A stretch of 64,000 nucleotides of DNA from Thermoplasmata archaeon (GCA_020696365.1 JAEHCM010000001.1:290796-354795), one strand, 5' to 3'; numbered from the stretch's first letter, positions 16,955-25,450 are shown. Notes: generated from the letters alone by a model not told the origin. Made by a program: numbers and translations.

Positions 16955-18160
16955 CTATATGAACGCCCCTATCGTGGAGAGGTCCAGCAGGTCCATGTCG
17001 AAGAAGGTCACGCCCTCCCTGATCTCCCGCGGACCGAGCTCATCCGTCCCCGCAAGGCGTGCCAGGAGCGACGCACGCCACCAGAGGTCTATCATGTTAT
17101 TGGCAGCCGCGCCGAGATAGACCTGGGCGAAGTTGTACTCATACCCCTCGAGGTCGCACAGGTAGGCTCCATGGCCGAGGAAGCAGTCCCTGGCGTTGAT
17201 GGTCCGTAGGTACTCCCTCATCGTCGACCTGCCACCGTCGTTCATTGGGAGCAGGTCTATCGAGGGAGGGTCGATCCTGCAGGTCTCCATGGTGCGCCCG
17301 TCCTCGTGGAGGTCGTAGGCTACGATCTCCTTCCCGACCAGTTTGAATATCTTCCATCTGAGCTCCTGGTCCACATACACTGGCAGGAGGCTCAGGTCAG
17401 GGAGGTCGAACAGCTCCACGCCATCCATAAGCGCCCTTTCCGATATGTCCGCCTCCGCCTCGGTCCGCCTGACCCTCCTGACGATGTCCCCCGCGGACGA
17501 GTTCTCCCTAGGGTTGCCGTGTTCGGCGAAAGTCATCACCCTGCTGAGCCCGATGGGCTCCGTCAACTCGTCCTCGAGCATCTCGACGGTTCCACGAACT
17601 GATGTGAATGACTGGGCGACACCCGCGTCTCTCGTGTTCCTGATGAACTGCGTGAAGACGTCGTTCGCAGATGACACCTCCTTCGAGAGCCTTTCGGAGC
17701 CGTATCCGGCCGCGAGACGCTCGCCAAGGGCCGTCAGGTCCTCCCCCGGAAGACCTACGCCCCTGCAGGACATGTTGACGTTGACCTGCACCCTCCACCC
17801 CACGAAGACGTTGAGAGGGAACGATCTGCAGTAGTGCGTCCTCAGGTCATATATGGTGCATCTCTTCTCCGAAAGGAAGTGGCACGCTCCATGGCGTCCC
17901 TTGAGCCCGATGGCAGCCCCTTCGACTTCGGGTGATATGTGCGATTCCGAGATGCCGGCTGCGAGCTTCGGGGCGGCTCTGAACGCCCTCTCCTCATCTG
18001 GAAGCAGTTCAGGCTGGCACAGGCAGCAGAGCGCGCAATCATCGATGCACTTGTAGGTCCTCCCGTGCAGCTCGGAGAGGTCGATCTCCGGTGCCGGATC
18101 ATCTCGCTGCTGCTCTGTCAACGACGTCCCTTCCTGCTGGTTCTCCCACCTGGGAGCCAT
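16955..18160 (-). CDS. YkgJ-type cysteine-cluster protein with long C-terminal region
   Basis: A 401-residue protein. Its N-terminal 150 residues carry the YkgJ-type metal-binding cluster (PF03692-like): CIDDCALCCLC, then ACHFLSEKRCTIYDLRTHYC with the usual RSFP ending. These eight or so cysteines are thought to bind zinc or an iron-sulfur cluster. The remaining 250 residues, including VFTQFIRNTRD and LPDLSLLPVYVDQE, have no recognised domain. The ATG at 18160 overlaps the end of pyrC by 62 nt; a TTG 13 codons later would reduce the overlap. It is probably transcribed with pyrC and the AMMECR1 gene. Confidence 0.85.
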   Translation of the reverse strand: MAPRWENQQEGTSLTEQQRDDPAPEIDLSELHGRTYKCIDDCALCCLCQPELLPDEERAFRAAPKLAAGISESHISPEVEGAAIGLKGRHGACHFLSEKRCTIYDLRTHYCRSFPLNVFVGWRVQVNVNMSCRGVGLPGEDLTALGERLAAGYGSERLSKEVSSANDVFTQFIRNTRDAGVAQSFTSVRGTVEMLEDELTEPIGLSRVMTFAEHGNPRENSSAGDIVRRVRRTEAEADISERALMDGVELFDLPDLSLLPVYVDQELRWKIFKLVGKEIVAYDLHEDGRTMETCRIDPPSIDLLPMNDGGRSTMREYLRTINARDCFLGHGAYLCDLEGYEYNFAQVYLGAAANNMIDLWWRASLLARLAGTDELGPREIREGVTFFDMDLLDLSTIGAFI

Positions 18161-19382
18161 CCTCGGTCATGATCTCTCCTCTTAAGAACACCGCTTTCGG
18201 GAAGATGGCCGACAAACCGTCGTAGGGCGTCCATGCGCACTTCGAATGCAGCCGGTCCGCCTTGATGTCTGTGCTAGCCGTCAGATCGACGATCATGAGG
18301 TCGGCGTCGTAGCCCCTCCCGATACGTCCTTTGGGTATGCCGAAGAGCTCGCCTGGTCGCTCGCAAAGCCTGCTGACGAGGCTGGACAGCGCGAGGTGTC
18401 TCTCCCTGACTAGTTGCAGCATGATCGGGACCATGGTCTCCACACCGGGCATGCCGCTAGGCGCGTAATCGAAATCCTCCTCCTTCTCCTCGACGGTGTG
18501 CGGGGCATGGTCCGATGCCATCGTATCGAAACGACCCTCCTTGAGTGCCTTGAAGAGTGCCTGTCTGTCTCCCCTCTTGCGTAGGGGTGGGTTGACCTTC
18601 GCGAAAGCGCCGAGTTTGGAGTCCTTATCGAGCAGCAGATGGTGGGGCGTGACCTCGGTGGTCATCCTCCCGTCGCTGCGCAACAGAGGCAACGTATCCA
18701 TGGCAGATATGTGACACACGTGGATTCTGAGGCCTTCCACCCGCAGCTCGCGCAGTTTACGAACCGCGCTCGTCTCACAATCGTTCCTGCGGTTTATGAG
18801 ATGGTCCTCCAGGCTAGACTCCGGGTTCTTCTGTCTGAGGCACTCGTCCTCAGCGTGCACCGCCAGCACCTTTCCGGAGGCGGCCACGGCCCGCAGCTCC
18901 GCCTCCACAGACCCCAACGAAGGCACGAGCAGGTCACCCGTCGTGCCCGCCATATATAACTTGAACCCGACCGCCCCTGACGCGAGTCTCTCGATGTCGA
19001 CACCGGGCTGGACCCCGGCGAACAGGCCGAAGTCCGCCGCGCTCTTCGACGCCGCGGTCACCGCCTTCTCTTTCAGGGCATCAGGCGTGATGGTCGGGGG
19101 GTTCGTGTTGGGCATATCGAGCACGCACGTGACGCCGCCGTGCAACGCCGCTAGGGTGCCAGTGGCGAAGTCCTCCTTGTGCGTCGCACCTGGGTCGCGC
19201 ATGTGCACATGCGAGTCGATCGCAGCCGGGAGGACGAGTTTGCTGCCGAAATCGTAGATCGAGTCGCCGTCCAGGTTCGTCGCGACTCTGGATATCCTTC
19301 CGTTCTCGATGCCGATGCAGAGCTGGGCCAGACTGCCCTCGTAGTAGCATTTGCCCTTAACCACGACATCCATGTTGCTCAC
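18099..19382 (-). CDS. pyrC: Dihydroorotase
   Basis: A 427-residue zinc amidohydrolase that cyclises carbamoyl aspartate in pyrimidine synthesis. It has the HxH metal motif (DSHVHMRDPGATHKEDF), the DMPNTNPPT block, the lysine-bearing GFKLYMAG strand, histidine motifs HVCHIS and EVTPHHLLL, and the catalytic aspartate in MASDHAPHT. It looks complete. The GTG start at 19382 has GGAG eight bases upstream; an ATG three codons later is an alternative. It overlaps the preceding AMMECR1 gene by 26 nt. Confidence 0.96.
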   Translation of the reverse strand: MSNMDVVVKGKCYYEGSLAQLCIGIENGRISRVATNLDGDSIYDFGSKLVLPAAIDSHVHMRDPGATHKEDFATGTLAALHGGVTCVLDMPNTNPPTITPDALKEKAVTAASKSAADFGLFAGVQPGVDIERLASGAVGFKLYMAGTTGDLLVPSLGSVEAELRAVAASGKVLAVHAEDECLRQKNPESSLEDHLINRRNDCETSAVRKLRELRVEGLRIHVCHISAMDTLPLLRSDGRMTTEVTPHHLLLDKDSKLGAFAKVNPPLRKRGDRQALFKALKEGRFDTMASDHAPHTVEEKEEDFDYAPSGMPGVETMVPIMLQLVRERHLALSSLVSRLCERPGELFGIPKGRIGRGYDADLMIVDLTASTDIKADRLHSKCAWTPYDGLSAIFPKAVFLRGEIMTEDGSQVGEPAGRDVVDRAAAR

Positions 19383-20010
19383 TCAGCCTTCTCCTGACCA
19401 CCTTTCCGTGCGGCTCCAGCTCGGAGAAGACCTCCGCCTGGAACGTGAATACCTTCGTCCCTGGCATGTGCCAAGCGTCCGGGCTGATACCCGCTTTCAC
19501 GCAAGTCTGTGACAGGAACTCCTCAGCCCGCCATCCCCACTCCACCGGTACTTGAGGCAGAAGCAGTCCGCGCGCACCGTCACGCTGGACGATCAGCCCA
19601 TCGTCTCCCACGGACACCCTCGCGGGCAGGTCGGTAGATTTCCCGACCTTGATCTCCTCGGGGGGCGTGAGCAGACTGACTTCCACCTTGATGCTTCCGA
19701 GCTCATCCGGGCGTACGGGCGGGAAGCGTGGGTCCCGTGATGCCGCACTGACTGCGGAGTCCGTGAGGGCGTCTATCAGGGGTGCGATCGGTTCAGGATA
19801 CCCGATGCACCCTCTGAGGTCGTCTCCGGGATGCGTGGTCAATGTCACGAAGACGCCGGACTTGTGCCTGAAACTCTCAGGCGGGTCGAGCGGAGGAAGG
19901 TCTTCTTTCAGGACGTGCTTCTCCAGGACGGTCCGGGCTATCTCGATCGCCTTCTCCCCCTCGTAGTCTGAAAACATGGCGCTTCTGCCGTCGTATGGGG
20001 CGTGGCGCAT
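19357..20010 (-). CDS. AMMECR1 domain protein
   Basis: A 217-residue protein of the AMMECR1 family, found in archaea, some bacteria and eukaryotes and without an established biochemical role. The diagnostic LRGCIGYPEP block is followed by DSAVSAASRDPRFPP, EVSLLTPPEE and LLLPQVPVEWGW. The first ATG at 20010 is used; an ATG 11 codons in (MFSDYEGEKAIEIAR) may be the true start. It shares an intergenic region with the divergent V4R gene and overlaps pyrC. Confidence 0.93.
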   Translation of the reverse strand: MRHAPYDGRSAMFSDYEGEKAIEIARTVLEKHVLKEDLPPLDPPESFRHKSGVFVTLTTHPGDDLRGCIGYPEPIAPLIDALTDSAVSAASRDPRFPPVRPDELGSIKVEVSLLTPPEEIKVGKSTDLPARVSVGDDGLIVQRDGARGLLLPQVPVEWGWRAEEFLSQTCVKAGISPDAWHMPGTKVFTFQAEVFSELEPHGKVVRRRLSEQHGCRG

Positions 20011-20058
20011 AAGTATCTTTCAACCATAAGCCCAGACTGGTGGGGGAGCGCTCCTGGA

Positions 20059-20087
20059 TTTGGCCCACTGCGCCAAACATTAAATAT
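20059..20087 (+). promoter_or_regulatory. Palindromic operator and TATA box of the V4R-Roadblock pair
   Basis: A perfect inverted repeat TTTGGC-N7-GCCAAA (20059-20077) directly abuts a TATA element ATTAAATAT (20079-20087). The V4R start at 20116 is about 29 bases from the TATA box, predicting a leaderless or nearly leaderless transcript. A second short palindrome GGAGCGCTCC lies at 20045-20054. The TFB-recognition region would overlap the repeat, so a repressor or activator site is likely. Confidence 0.6.
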
Positions 20088-20115
20088 CCTTAATACAAAT
20101 TCGCACTCGGACTCC

Positions 20116-20529
20116 ATGAAGTTTGTCAAGTTTTCCCAGGCTGAATTCGAGGAGATCCGGAAGCTCTACGAAGGAGTCATGGCGCAGGCGTGCCACGGAC
20201 TGTTCTTCCGGGAGGGAATGATCCTCGGCGAAGAGATATCCAAGATCGCCATGCAGGAGCCGGACAAATACTTCGAGATATGCGCGAATCTGCTCCGAGC
20301 CAGGGGCTGGGTGGACAACGTGGTGTTCCAGGAGTCGTCCGCCGTGGTGGACGGCTCGTTCGAGTCATCTGATTCTAACGAAGAGGCGAGCTGCCATCGC
20401 CTGAGAGGAATAATCCGCAAGATGTACGAGGGGCGTCTCCACAAGCGTATGCATTGCGAGGAGATCGAGTGCGTTGGCCGTGGCGACGCCCACTGCGTTT
20501 TCAAGCTGGAACTAATCGGAGGGGGTTGA
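20116..20529 (+). CDS. V4R (TRAPP Bet3-like) domain protein
   Basis: A 137-residue soluble protein that is essentially one V4R domain, the small-molecule-binding fold related to the Bet3 subunit of the eukaryotic TRAPP vesicle-tethering complex. The family signature is visible near the end: CEEIECVGRGDAHCVFKLEL, with the conserved G-x-x-x-C. Earlier blocks are GLFFREGMILGEEI and RARGWVDNVVF. The ATG at 20116 is preferred over an in-frame upstream ATG at 20002, which lies in the divergent promoter. It is followed after 19 nt by a Roadblock-domain gene whose ribosome site overlaps its stop codon. Confidence 0.88.
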   Translation: MKFVKFSQAEFEEIRKLYEGVMAQACHGLFFREGMILGEEISKIAMQEPDKYFEICANLLRARGWVDNVVFQESSAVVDGSFESSDSNEEASCHRLRGIIRKMYEGRLHKRMHCEEIECVGRGDAHCVFKLELIGGG

Positions 20530-20548
20530 AACGGAACTCAAACCGGCG

Positions 20549-20878
20549 TTGCGTGCGCTCAGGCAGGACTTCAACGCCTTTGCGTCCGCCATCGTAAGCA
20601 GGGATGGCCTGATCATGGCTGGGGACATCCCGGAGGAGGTGTCCAGCGAGACCTTCGGCATCATGTGCGCCACGCTGCTCGGGGCCGCATCGACCGCCCA
20701 TTCGGAGCTCAGGATAGGCACGCCCTTAGGCGTTATAGTGGAGAGCGAGGAATCGATGATGATCGTGGTCGGTGCTGGCAGAAAGGCGCTGATAGTGGCG
20801 GTCGTCCCGCGCGAGGCAGACTGCGAGGCCGCGAAGAAGAAGCTCGAGGAACTCGCCGAGACGATCAAGATCATCTAG
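20549..20878 (+). CDS. Roadblock/LC7 domain protein
   Basis: A 109-residue single-domain protein of the Roadblock/LC7 superfamily, whose members (MglB, Ragulator subunits) act with small GTPases. It shows a central SRDGLIMAGDIPEE strand-turn, the helix FGIMCATLLGAASTAH, and a C-terminal strand-helix (MMIVVGAGRKALIVAVV). The only canonical start in frame is TTG at 20549. However, the strong GGAGGGGGTTGA ribosome site lies about 20 bases before it, and the frame is open through ETELKPA, so a non-AUG start a few codons earlier is possible. It is translationally linked to the V4R gene. Confidence 0.85.
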   Translation: MRALRQDFNAFASAIVSRDGLIMAGDIPEEVSSETFGIMCATLLGAASTAHSELRIGTPLGVIVESEESMMIVVGAGRKALIVAVVPREADCEAAKKKLEELAETIKII

Positions 20879-20966
20879 CCTCATCCGTCCATGCTCGTAT
20901 CGGCGGGGACGGTGATGTCGTGGAGTGAGGGTCCCGATATGCCCTCATCATGTATCTAACGAACCT

Positions 20967-22796
20967 TCAGGCCAGCTCCAGCTCCTTCAACTTCTCAGGC
21001 GTCGGCTCTCCGTCGGCGGTCCACACACGGGCTGCCATGTAGTCGTCGAGCATCCTGTTCATCTGCTCGGGCGTTATCACGTTGCCCTGGGCCGGTCCCT
21101 CCGGGATCGGATCCTGTAGTATCCTCGGGGGCAGGAGCCAGTCCTTCCTAGTCACTCCCTCCCTGTAGTTGAAGTGCCCCTTCATGTTGTGGACCCTCTC
21201 ACCTATCTTCAGCAGCTCGTCCTCCGTGAACTTCAGGCCGGTGATCACCTCGATGACCTCCGTGAGTTTCTCTATCAGGAAGAAGCCCCTCGAGAACTTG
21301 CACAGACCGACTGAGTCGTAGACGCACATGAAGTCCTCCATCGTGGCGACCATCTGGCCCTTGCCCTCCGGGGACTGCCTGTCGATCCCTTCCCAGCGCC
21401 AGAACTTGCCAACGAGCTCGGGAGCGTAGAAGCCTGCGCGCAGGTGGCACGCGCCCCTGGTGGATGTCATGTACGCGAGTCCGTGCCCCTTCATGCCTCT
21501 GACATCGTAGGCTGGCGGTTCCATGCCCTTCGTGTGGATCGCATACCTCTCGGCGCCCTTGCCGATCCTCTTCGAGGCCAGCCTGACGCCTTCTGCGAGC
21601 ACGTCTCCGAACCCCTCCCGGTTGCCCATCTTCTCGAGCATCGCCGGCATGGCGTCCTCGGAGTTCTCGAAGGTGAGTCTCATACCTACTTCCTCATCGG
21701 TCAGGATGCCTCTCTGGACCAGCTCCATGGCGAACCCTATGGTCGCGCCCGCAGAGATGGTGTCCATGCCGAGGACGTCGCAGATCTCGTTCCCTCTAGC
21801 GGCTGACTCGATGCTGGCGTTTCCGCACGCGGCTCCGAGGGAGTAGAGCGTTTCGTACTCCAACCCGTCAATCGCCACACCTGCGAACTTACCCTCCTTT
21901 ATCTCGAACAGCTTGCCGCAAGGCTTCGTGCATGCGAAGCACGCCTTGTTCTTGCTGACGTATCGCGTGGCCCAGTAGTAGGGGTCGATCTTCTCCCTCT
22001 CCTCGAACACGCTCTGCTGCCAGTTCCTGGTGGGGAATACCCCCTTCTCCTTGTTGATCCATCCCAGGAACTCGCCGGTGCCGTAGACGGTGTCTTCCTT
22101 GAATGAGGGTGCGTCCTCCATTATCTTCTGATACCTGAGTGCGATCTCCAGCAGCGCCCCGGGATCCGCGGGCTCGAGGTCCTTCGAGCCCCTTATGACT
22201 ATGGCCTTGAGGTTCTTGGAGCCCATGACGGCGCCGAGCCCTCCTCTTCCGGCCTGGCGTTCCTCGCAGTCGATGCACGCGAACTTCACGAGCTTCTCGC
22301 CTGCGACGCCTATGCATGCGACCTTGACGTCCCAGCCGTGCTTCTTCTTCAGCAGGTCGGGCACCTCGCGCGTGCTCTTGCCCCACAGGTCCGCAGCGTC
22401 CTCGACCTCGACCCTGTCGTCCTCGATGAAGAGGTAGGACGGCTTCTCCGCCCTGCCCACTATCTCGAGCGCATCGTAGCCCGCATGCCTGAGCTCGGCC
22501 CCGATGACTCCGCCCATGATGCTCTCGACGAGTGTCCCGGTCTGAGGTGACTTGGCCGCGAAGGCCGTCTTGCCGCCCGTGGGCAGCGGGAACCCCGCGA
22601 ACAGCCCGGGCGCCATTGCGATCACGTTGTCCGGCGCGAGCGCGTCGGTCCCCTGGGGTATGTCGTGGTACACGAGCTCCACAGCGAACCCTTGCCCACC
22701 GAGGTATTTCCGGACGTATCTCTCATCGATCGTCTTGACAGCGTACTTCTCCTCGGAGAGGTCCATCTTGAGTATCTTGCCGTGAAACGCCTTCAT
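20967..22796 (-). CDS. Tungsten-containing aldehyde:ferredoxin oxidoreductase family protein
   Basis: A 609-residue member of the AOR family, oxidising aldehydes to acids with a tungstopterin centre and one [4Fe-4S] cluster while reducing ferredoxin. Family features are the N-terminal domain (YLGGQGFAVELVY, AFAAKSPQTG), the pterin-binding RQAGRGGLGAVMGSKNLKAI segment, the CFACTKPCG cluster cysteines (near residue 285), and a last ligand in DSVGLCKFSR. Length and order are standard. The substrate is unknown. It lies 1 nt after a four-cluster ferredoxin gene, the expected electron partner. Confidence 0.95.
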   Translation of the reverse strand: MKAFHGKILKMDLSEEKYAVKTIDERYVRKYLGGQGFAVELVYHDIPQGTDALAPDNVIAMAPGLFAGFPLPTGGKTAFAAKSPQTGTLVESIMGGVIGAELRHAGYDALEIVGRAEKPSYLFIEDDRVEVEDAADLWGKSTREVPDLLKKKHGWDVKVACIGVAGEKLVKFACIDCEERQAGRGGLGAVMGSKNLKAIVIRGSKDLEPADPGALLEIALRYQKIMEDAPSFKEDTVYGTGEFLGWINKEKGVFPTRNWQQSVFEEREKIDPYYWATRYVSKNKACFACTKPCGKLFEIKEGKFAGVAIDGLEYETLYSLGAACGNASIESAARGNEICDVLGMDTISAGATIGFAMELVQRGILTDEEVGMRLTFENSEDAMPAMLEKMGNREGFGDVLAEGVRLASKRIGKGAERYAIHTKGMEPPAYDVRGMKGHGLAYMTSTRGACHLRAGFYAPELVGKFWRWEGIDRQSPEGKGQMVATMEDFMCVYDSVGLCKFSRGFFLIEKLTEVIEVITGLKFTEDELLKIGERVHNMKGHFNYREGVTRKDWLLPPRILQDPIPEGPAQGNVITPEQMNRMLDDYMAARVWTADGEPTPEKLKELELA

Positions 22797-22797
22797 G

Positions 22798-23244
22798 TCA
22801 CTCAGCCTCCAGCAGCTTCCTGACCTTCTCGTACTGCTCTACGTTCGGCTCCTCGTACCTGATTGCGCCCATGGGGCAGAACTTGACGCAGGTGGGGTCG
22901 CCGCCGCACAGGTCGCACTTGAAGGCGGTCTCCTCCATCCTCATCACCCCGAACGGGCACGCGTCCACGCACGAGCCGCAGGCGGTGCACTCGTTCTCGT
23001 CTATCGTCACTATGCCGTCCACGACCTTGATGGCATCGACCGGGCATGCCTGGACGCAGCAGTCGTCCCCGCAGGCGATGCAGTGCGTGCAGACCACAGG
23101 GAAGTCAGTCCTGACGTCCCTCTTATGGATCTGGAGCCTCGCATCCACATGGTTGATCTTCCCCTCGTGGTACAGCGAGCAGACCATCTCGCAGAACCTG
23201 CAACCCGTACATTTCTCAGGATATGGTACCAACATCTTGGGCAT
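22798..23244 (-). CDS. Ferredoxin-like protein with four [4Fe-4S] motifs
   Basis: A 148-residue iron-sulfur protein with cysteine motifs CTGCRFCEMVC, CTHCIACGDDCCVQACP, CTACGSCVDACP and CDLCGGDPTCVKFCP, sufficient for four [4Fe-4S] clusters. It is of the type that partners AOR-family and DMSO-reductase-family enzymes. The ATG at 23244 is chosen over a TTG three codons upstream. It is cotranscribed with the AOR gene and should pass its electrons on. Confidence 0.93.
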   Translation of the reverse strand: MPKMLVPYPEKCTGCRFCEMVCSLYHEGKINHVDARLQIHKRDVRTDFPVVCTHCIACGDDCCVQACPVDAIKVVDGIVTIDENECTACGSCVDACPFGVMRMEETAFKCDLCGGDPTCVKFCPMGAIRYEEPNVEQYEKVRKLLEAE

Positions 23245-23336
23245 ACTGTTCAATCCCCTTGCTACCGCGATGGTCGGAGTACAATGCGTCTCATGTAAAA
23301 AAGTTGTGTTCCGTCTTTTGGGCGAATGTCGGGCGT

Positions 23337-23384
23337 CTACTTCGATTTCCGCTTGATCGGGACCTTCTTGAGCGCTCTTGCCAT
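23337..23384 (-). CDS. Possible 15-residue basic peptide
   Basis: A very short frame encodes MARALKKVPIKRKSK, with GAGGGCGGT upstream. It lies in the 207-base gap between tRNA-Met and the ferredoxin gene. Size and composition recall tiny basic ribosomal proteins such as L41e, but the sequence does not match L41e as I know it and chance cannot be excluded. Confidence 0.15.
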   Translation of the reverse strand: MARALKKVPIKRKSK

Positions 23385-23451
23385 TGTATATGACCGCCCT
23401 CGTGCATGGCGCCCTCCGGAGGGTCGTGGATGAACCGTCGGTCGATAATGG

Positions 23452-23556
23452 TGTCGGGGACGGGGTTCGAACCCGTGACCTTCGGATGTCCGAGGAGCAT
23501 CTGGTCAGAAGAACTCCCTATGAGTCCGACGCTCCACCAGGCTGAGCCACCCCGAC
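23452..23556 (-). tRNA. tRNA-Met (CAT, elongator) with intron
   Basis: The acceptor GTCGGGG pairs with CCCCGAC, the D arm is GCTC/GAGC, the anticodon stem TCGGA/TCCGA, and the T arm ACGGG-TTCGAAC-CCCGT. The loop reads CTCATA, then a 31-base intron (23488-23518), then A, so the intron sits at the canonical 37/38 position. Discriminator A, no encoded CCA. The elongator methionine assignment rests on the GxCGGGG acceptor and D arm; tRNA-Ile2 with a modified CAT anticodon is the alternative. It lies 44 nt after S3Ae on the same strand. Confidence 0.92.
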
Positions 23557-23600
23557 ATTGTTGACACAGAAGGCGCCCCCGGCGCCAGACCACGAGGAAC

Positions 23601-24383
23601 TTAATCCTTCTTCGTCTCCTCTTCCGTAGGCTTTTCGTCCGAACCCTTGTCCTTATCCGAGGCTTCCACCGTCTGTTCTTCTTTGGGCTCCTCAACGACT
23701 GGAGTCTCTTCCTCAGCGGGCGGTGCCTCCTCGGGCTCCTCCGTCGGCTCGGGCGCGTTTATGGCCGCCTCCTCGCCGGGCGCCGGGAGCCTTCCGAGCG
23801 ATACGACCTCGCTCTTGCGGATCTCTATCCTCTTGATAGGGACTATCTTCCTGGACGCATCGGAGACCGCCTTCGACATGTCTCCCATGATGAGCATCCT
23901 TACGAGCTCGCCTATGGTAGCTCCCGAGGCGACGCGCCTGACCTCCTCGACCATGATCTGCCTGATGGCCGTCTCTTGCGAGGCCTGTATCCTCTGCTCG
24001 GACACCGCCATCGGCTTGATGACCACTCCCCAGCCGTCCTTGGTGACGATCTTGACGACCGTGTCGGTCTTGGTGCGCTTGCGCCTCGTTAGCCTTCGAA
24101 CGTAATCGCTCGTGAGATCATGGCCAGTGAACATCGTGTGGGCATCGAGTCCGCGTACGTCGTGGACCTTGAACTTGAGCTTGATGTGCATCTTCGAGAA
24201 ATCGCCAGTCAGGTCGTGCACGGTGGCCTCGGTTATCCTTCCCATGACGTTCTTTGGGGAATCAGCCGGCGTCTCACCCAGCTGCATGCGGCTGAACATG
24301 TCTGGGGCGTACACCTTGTACCATTCCTTGGCACGCCACCGATCCTTGACCTTCTTCGTCGTTGTCCTAGCCTTCTGAGCCAT
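23601..24383 (-). CDS. rps3ae: 30S ribosomal protein S3Ae (eS1)
   Basis: A 260-residue small-subunit ribosomal protein of the S3Ae/eS1 family. It begins MAQKARTTTKKVKDRWRAK and contains WYKVYAPDMF, GRITEATVHDLTGDFSKMH, LTRRKRTKTDTVVK and ATIGELVRMLI, all typical of archaeal eS1. The last 55 or so residues are an added Glu/Pro-rich acidic tail (EPTEEPEEAPPAEEETP). The ATG at 24383 follows GGTAGG. A TTTTAATA element near 24430-24440 is a plausible TATA box, and a small CTGAG-N4-CTCAG hairpin lies at 24410-24423. Confidence 0.97.
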   Translation of the reverse strand: MAQKARTTTKKVKDRWRAKEWYKVYAPDMFSRMQLGETPADSPKNVMGRITEATVHDLTGDFSKMHIKLKFKVHDVRGLDAHTMFTGHDLTSDYVRRLTRRKRTKTDTVVKIVTKDGWGVVIKPMAVSEQRIQASQETAIRQIMVEEVRRVASGATIGELVRMLIMGDMSKAVSDASRKIVPIKRIEIRKSEVVSLGRLPAPGEEAAINAPEPTEEPEEAPPAEEETPVVEEPKEEQTVEASDKDKGSDEKPTEEETKKD

Positions 24384-24503
24384 CTGATACCTACCTGTTA
24401 TGGGTTCGCCTGAGTAGGCTCAGTAACGGATTTTTGTATTAAAAGCTTGCCGTGTCCAACGCTCCCTCGAGTGATCGATGGATGGTCACTGGCCTGCCCC
24501 ACG

Positions 24504-25439
24504 TCATCTCTTCCTCAGCTTCGGGTTGAGCACTTCGTCCATGGCGTACCCTATGAACGTGAACGCCAGCACGACGAACACGATGCACAGACCGGGCATG
24601 ACTATGAACGGCCACTGCCCCGCTGTCACCGCACCCGTCGAATATGCGTTCTCCAGGACCTTTCCCCAGGTCTCGACATCTTGTGGGCCGAGGCCGATGA
24701 AACTGAGCGTGCTCTCTGATAGGATGGCAATCGCTATGGTCAGGATGGCGTTGGCGAACACGAGCGGCACGACATTCGGGAAGATATGTTTCTTCATGAT
24801 ATGCCATTCCCCCGCTCCGAGCGCCTTCGCCCTCTCGACAAACTGCCTCTCCTTGAGAGACAACACCTGCGACCTGATGATTCTGGCGGTCGTCGACCAG
24901 CCCGTCACGCCGATGACTAAGATGACCGTGAACAGGCTCGGGTTGCCCAATATGGCGGATATAACGATCATCAGCACCAGCCAGGGGATGGACAGAAAGA
25001 CGTCGTTTATCCTCATGATGACGTTGTCCCTCCATCCTCCCCAGTAGCCCGAGGCTAATCCCACAAGTGTGCCCATCCCCATCGATATCGCCATCGCCAT
25101 GAGCCCTACGGTGAGCGAGGCGAGTGTGCCATGGGCCGTCCTGGTCAGGACATCTCTTCCGCGTGCATCCGTCCCGAAGGGATGCTCCCAGGACATCGGC
25201 GCATACGTGGGCAGAGCCGATTCGTTATTATCATACGGCATGAACAGCTGAGAGTATATGATTACGAGCAGGAAGAATGCAAGGATGATAATGCCGACCT
25301 TCCCCATCCAAGTGTTCAGGAAGTGGTCGGCTGTCCTGCCGAGGTTCCTCGCACTCAAACCCATCTTGTCGGCGATGACTGGATTGAGGGAGAACGCCTT
25401 CCTAGCGTACTTCGGTAGAACCTTCTCTAATTTCACCAT
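24504..25439 (-). CDS. Peptide ABC transporter permease DppC type (second system)
   Basis: A 311-residue permease of normal DppC length. After a cytoplasmic N-terminus of about 45 residues comes the first helix (GIIILAFFLLVIIYSQLF). The periplasmic HPFGTDARGRDVLTR motif follows, then four or five helices and the EAA loop (AKALGAGEWHIMKKHIFPN). It has none of the extra ectodomain of the DppC near the left end. It follows DppB of the second system by 11 nt and is the last gene of the operon; no ATPase gene follows. Confidence 0.95.
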   Translation of the reverse strand: MVKLEKVLPKYARKAFSLNPVIADKMGLSARNLGRTADHFLNTWMGKVGIIILAFFLLVIIYSQLFMPYDNNESALPTYAPMSWEHPFGTDARGRDVLTRTAHGTLASLTVGLMAMAISMGMGTLVGLASGYWGGWRDNVIMRINDVFLSIPWLVLMIVISAILGNPSLFTVILVIGVTGWSTTARIIRSQVLSLKERQFVERAKALGAGEWHIMKKHIFPNVVPLVFANAILTIAIAILSESTLSFIGLGPQDVETWGKVLENAYSTGAVTAGQWPFIVMPGLCIVFVVLAFTFIGYAMDEVLNPKLRKR

Positions 25440-25450
25440 TCTCCCACATC

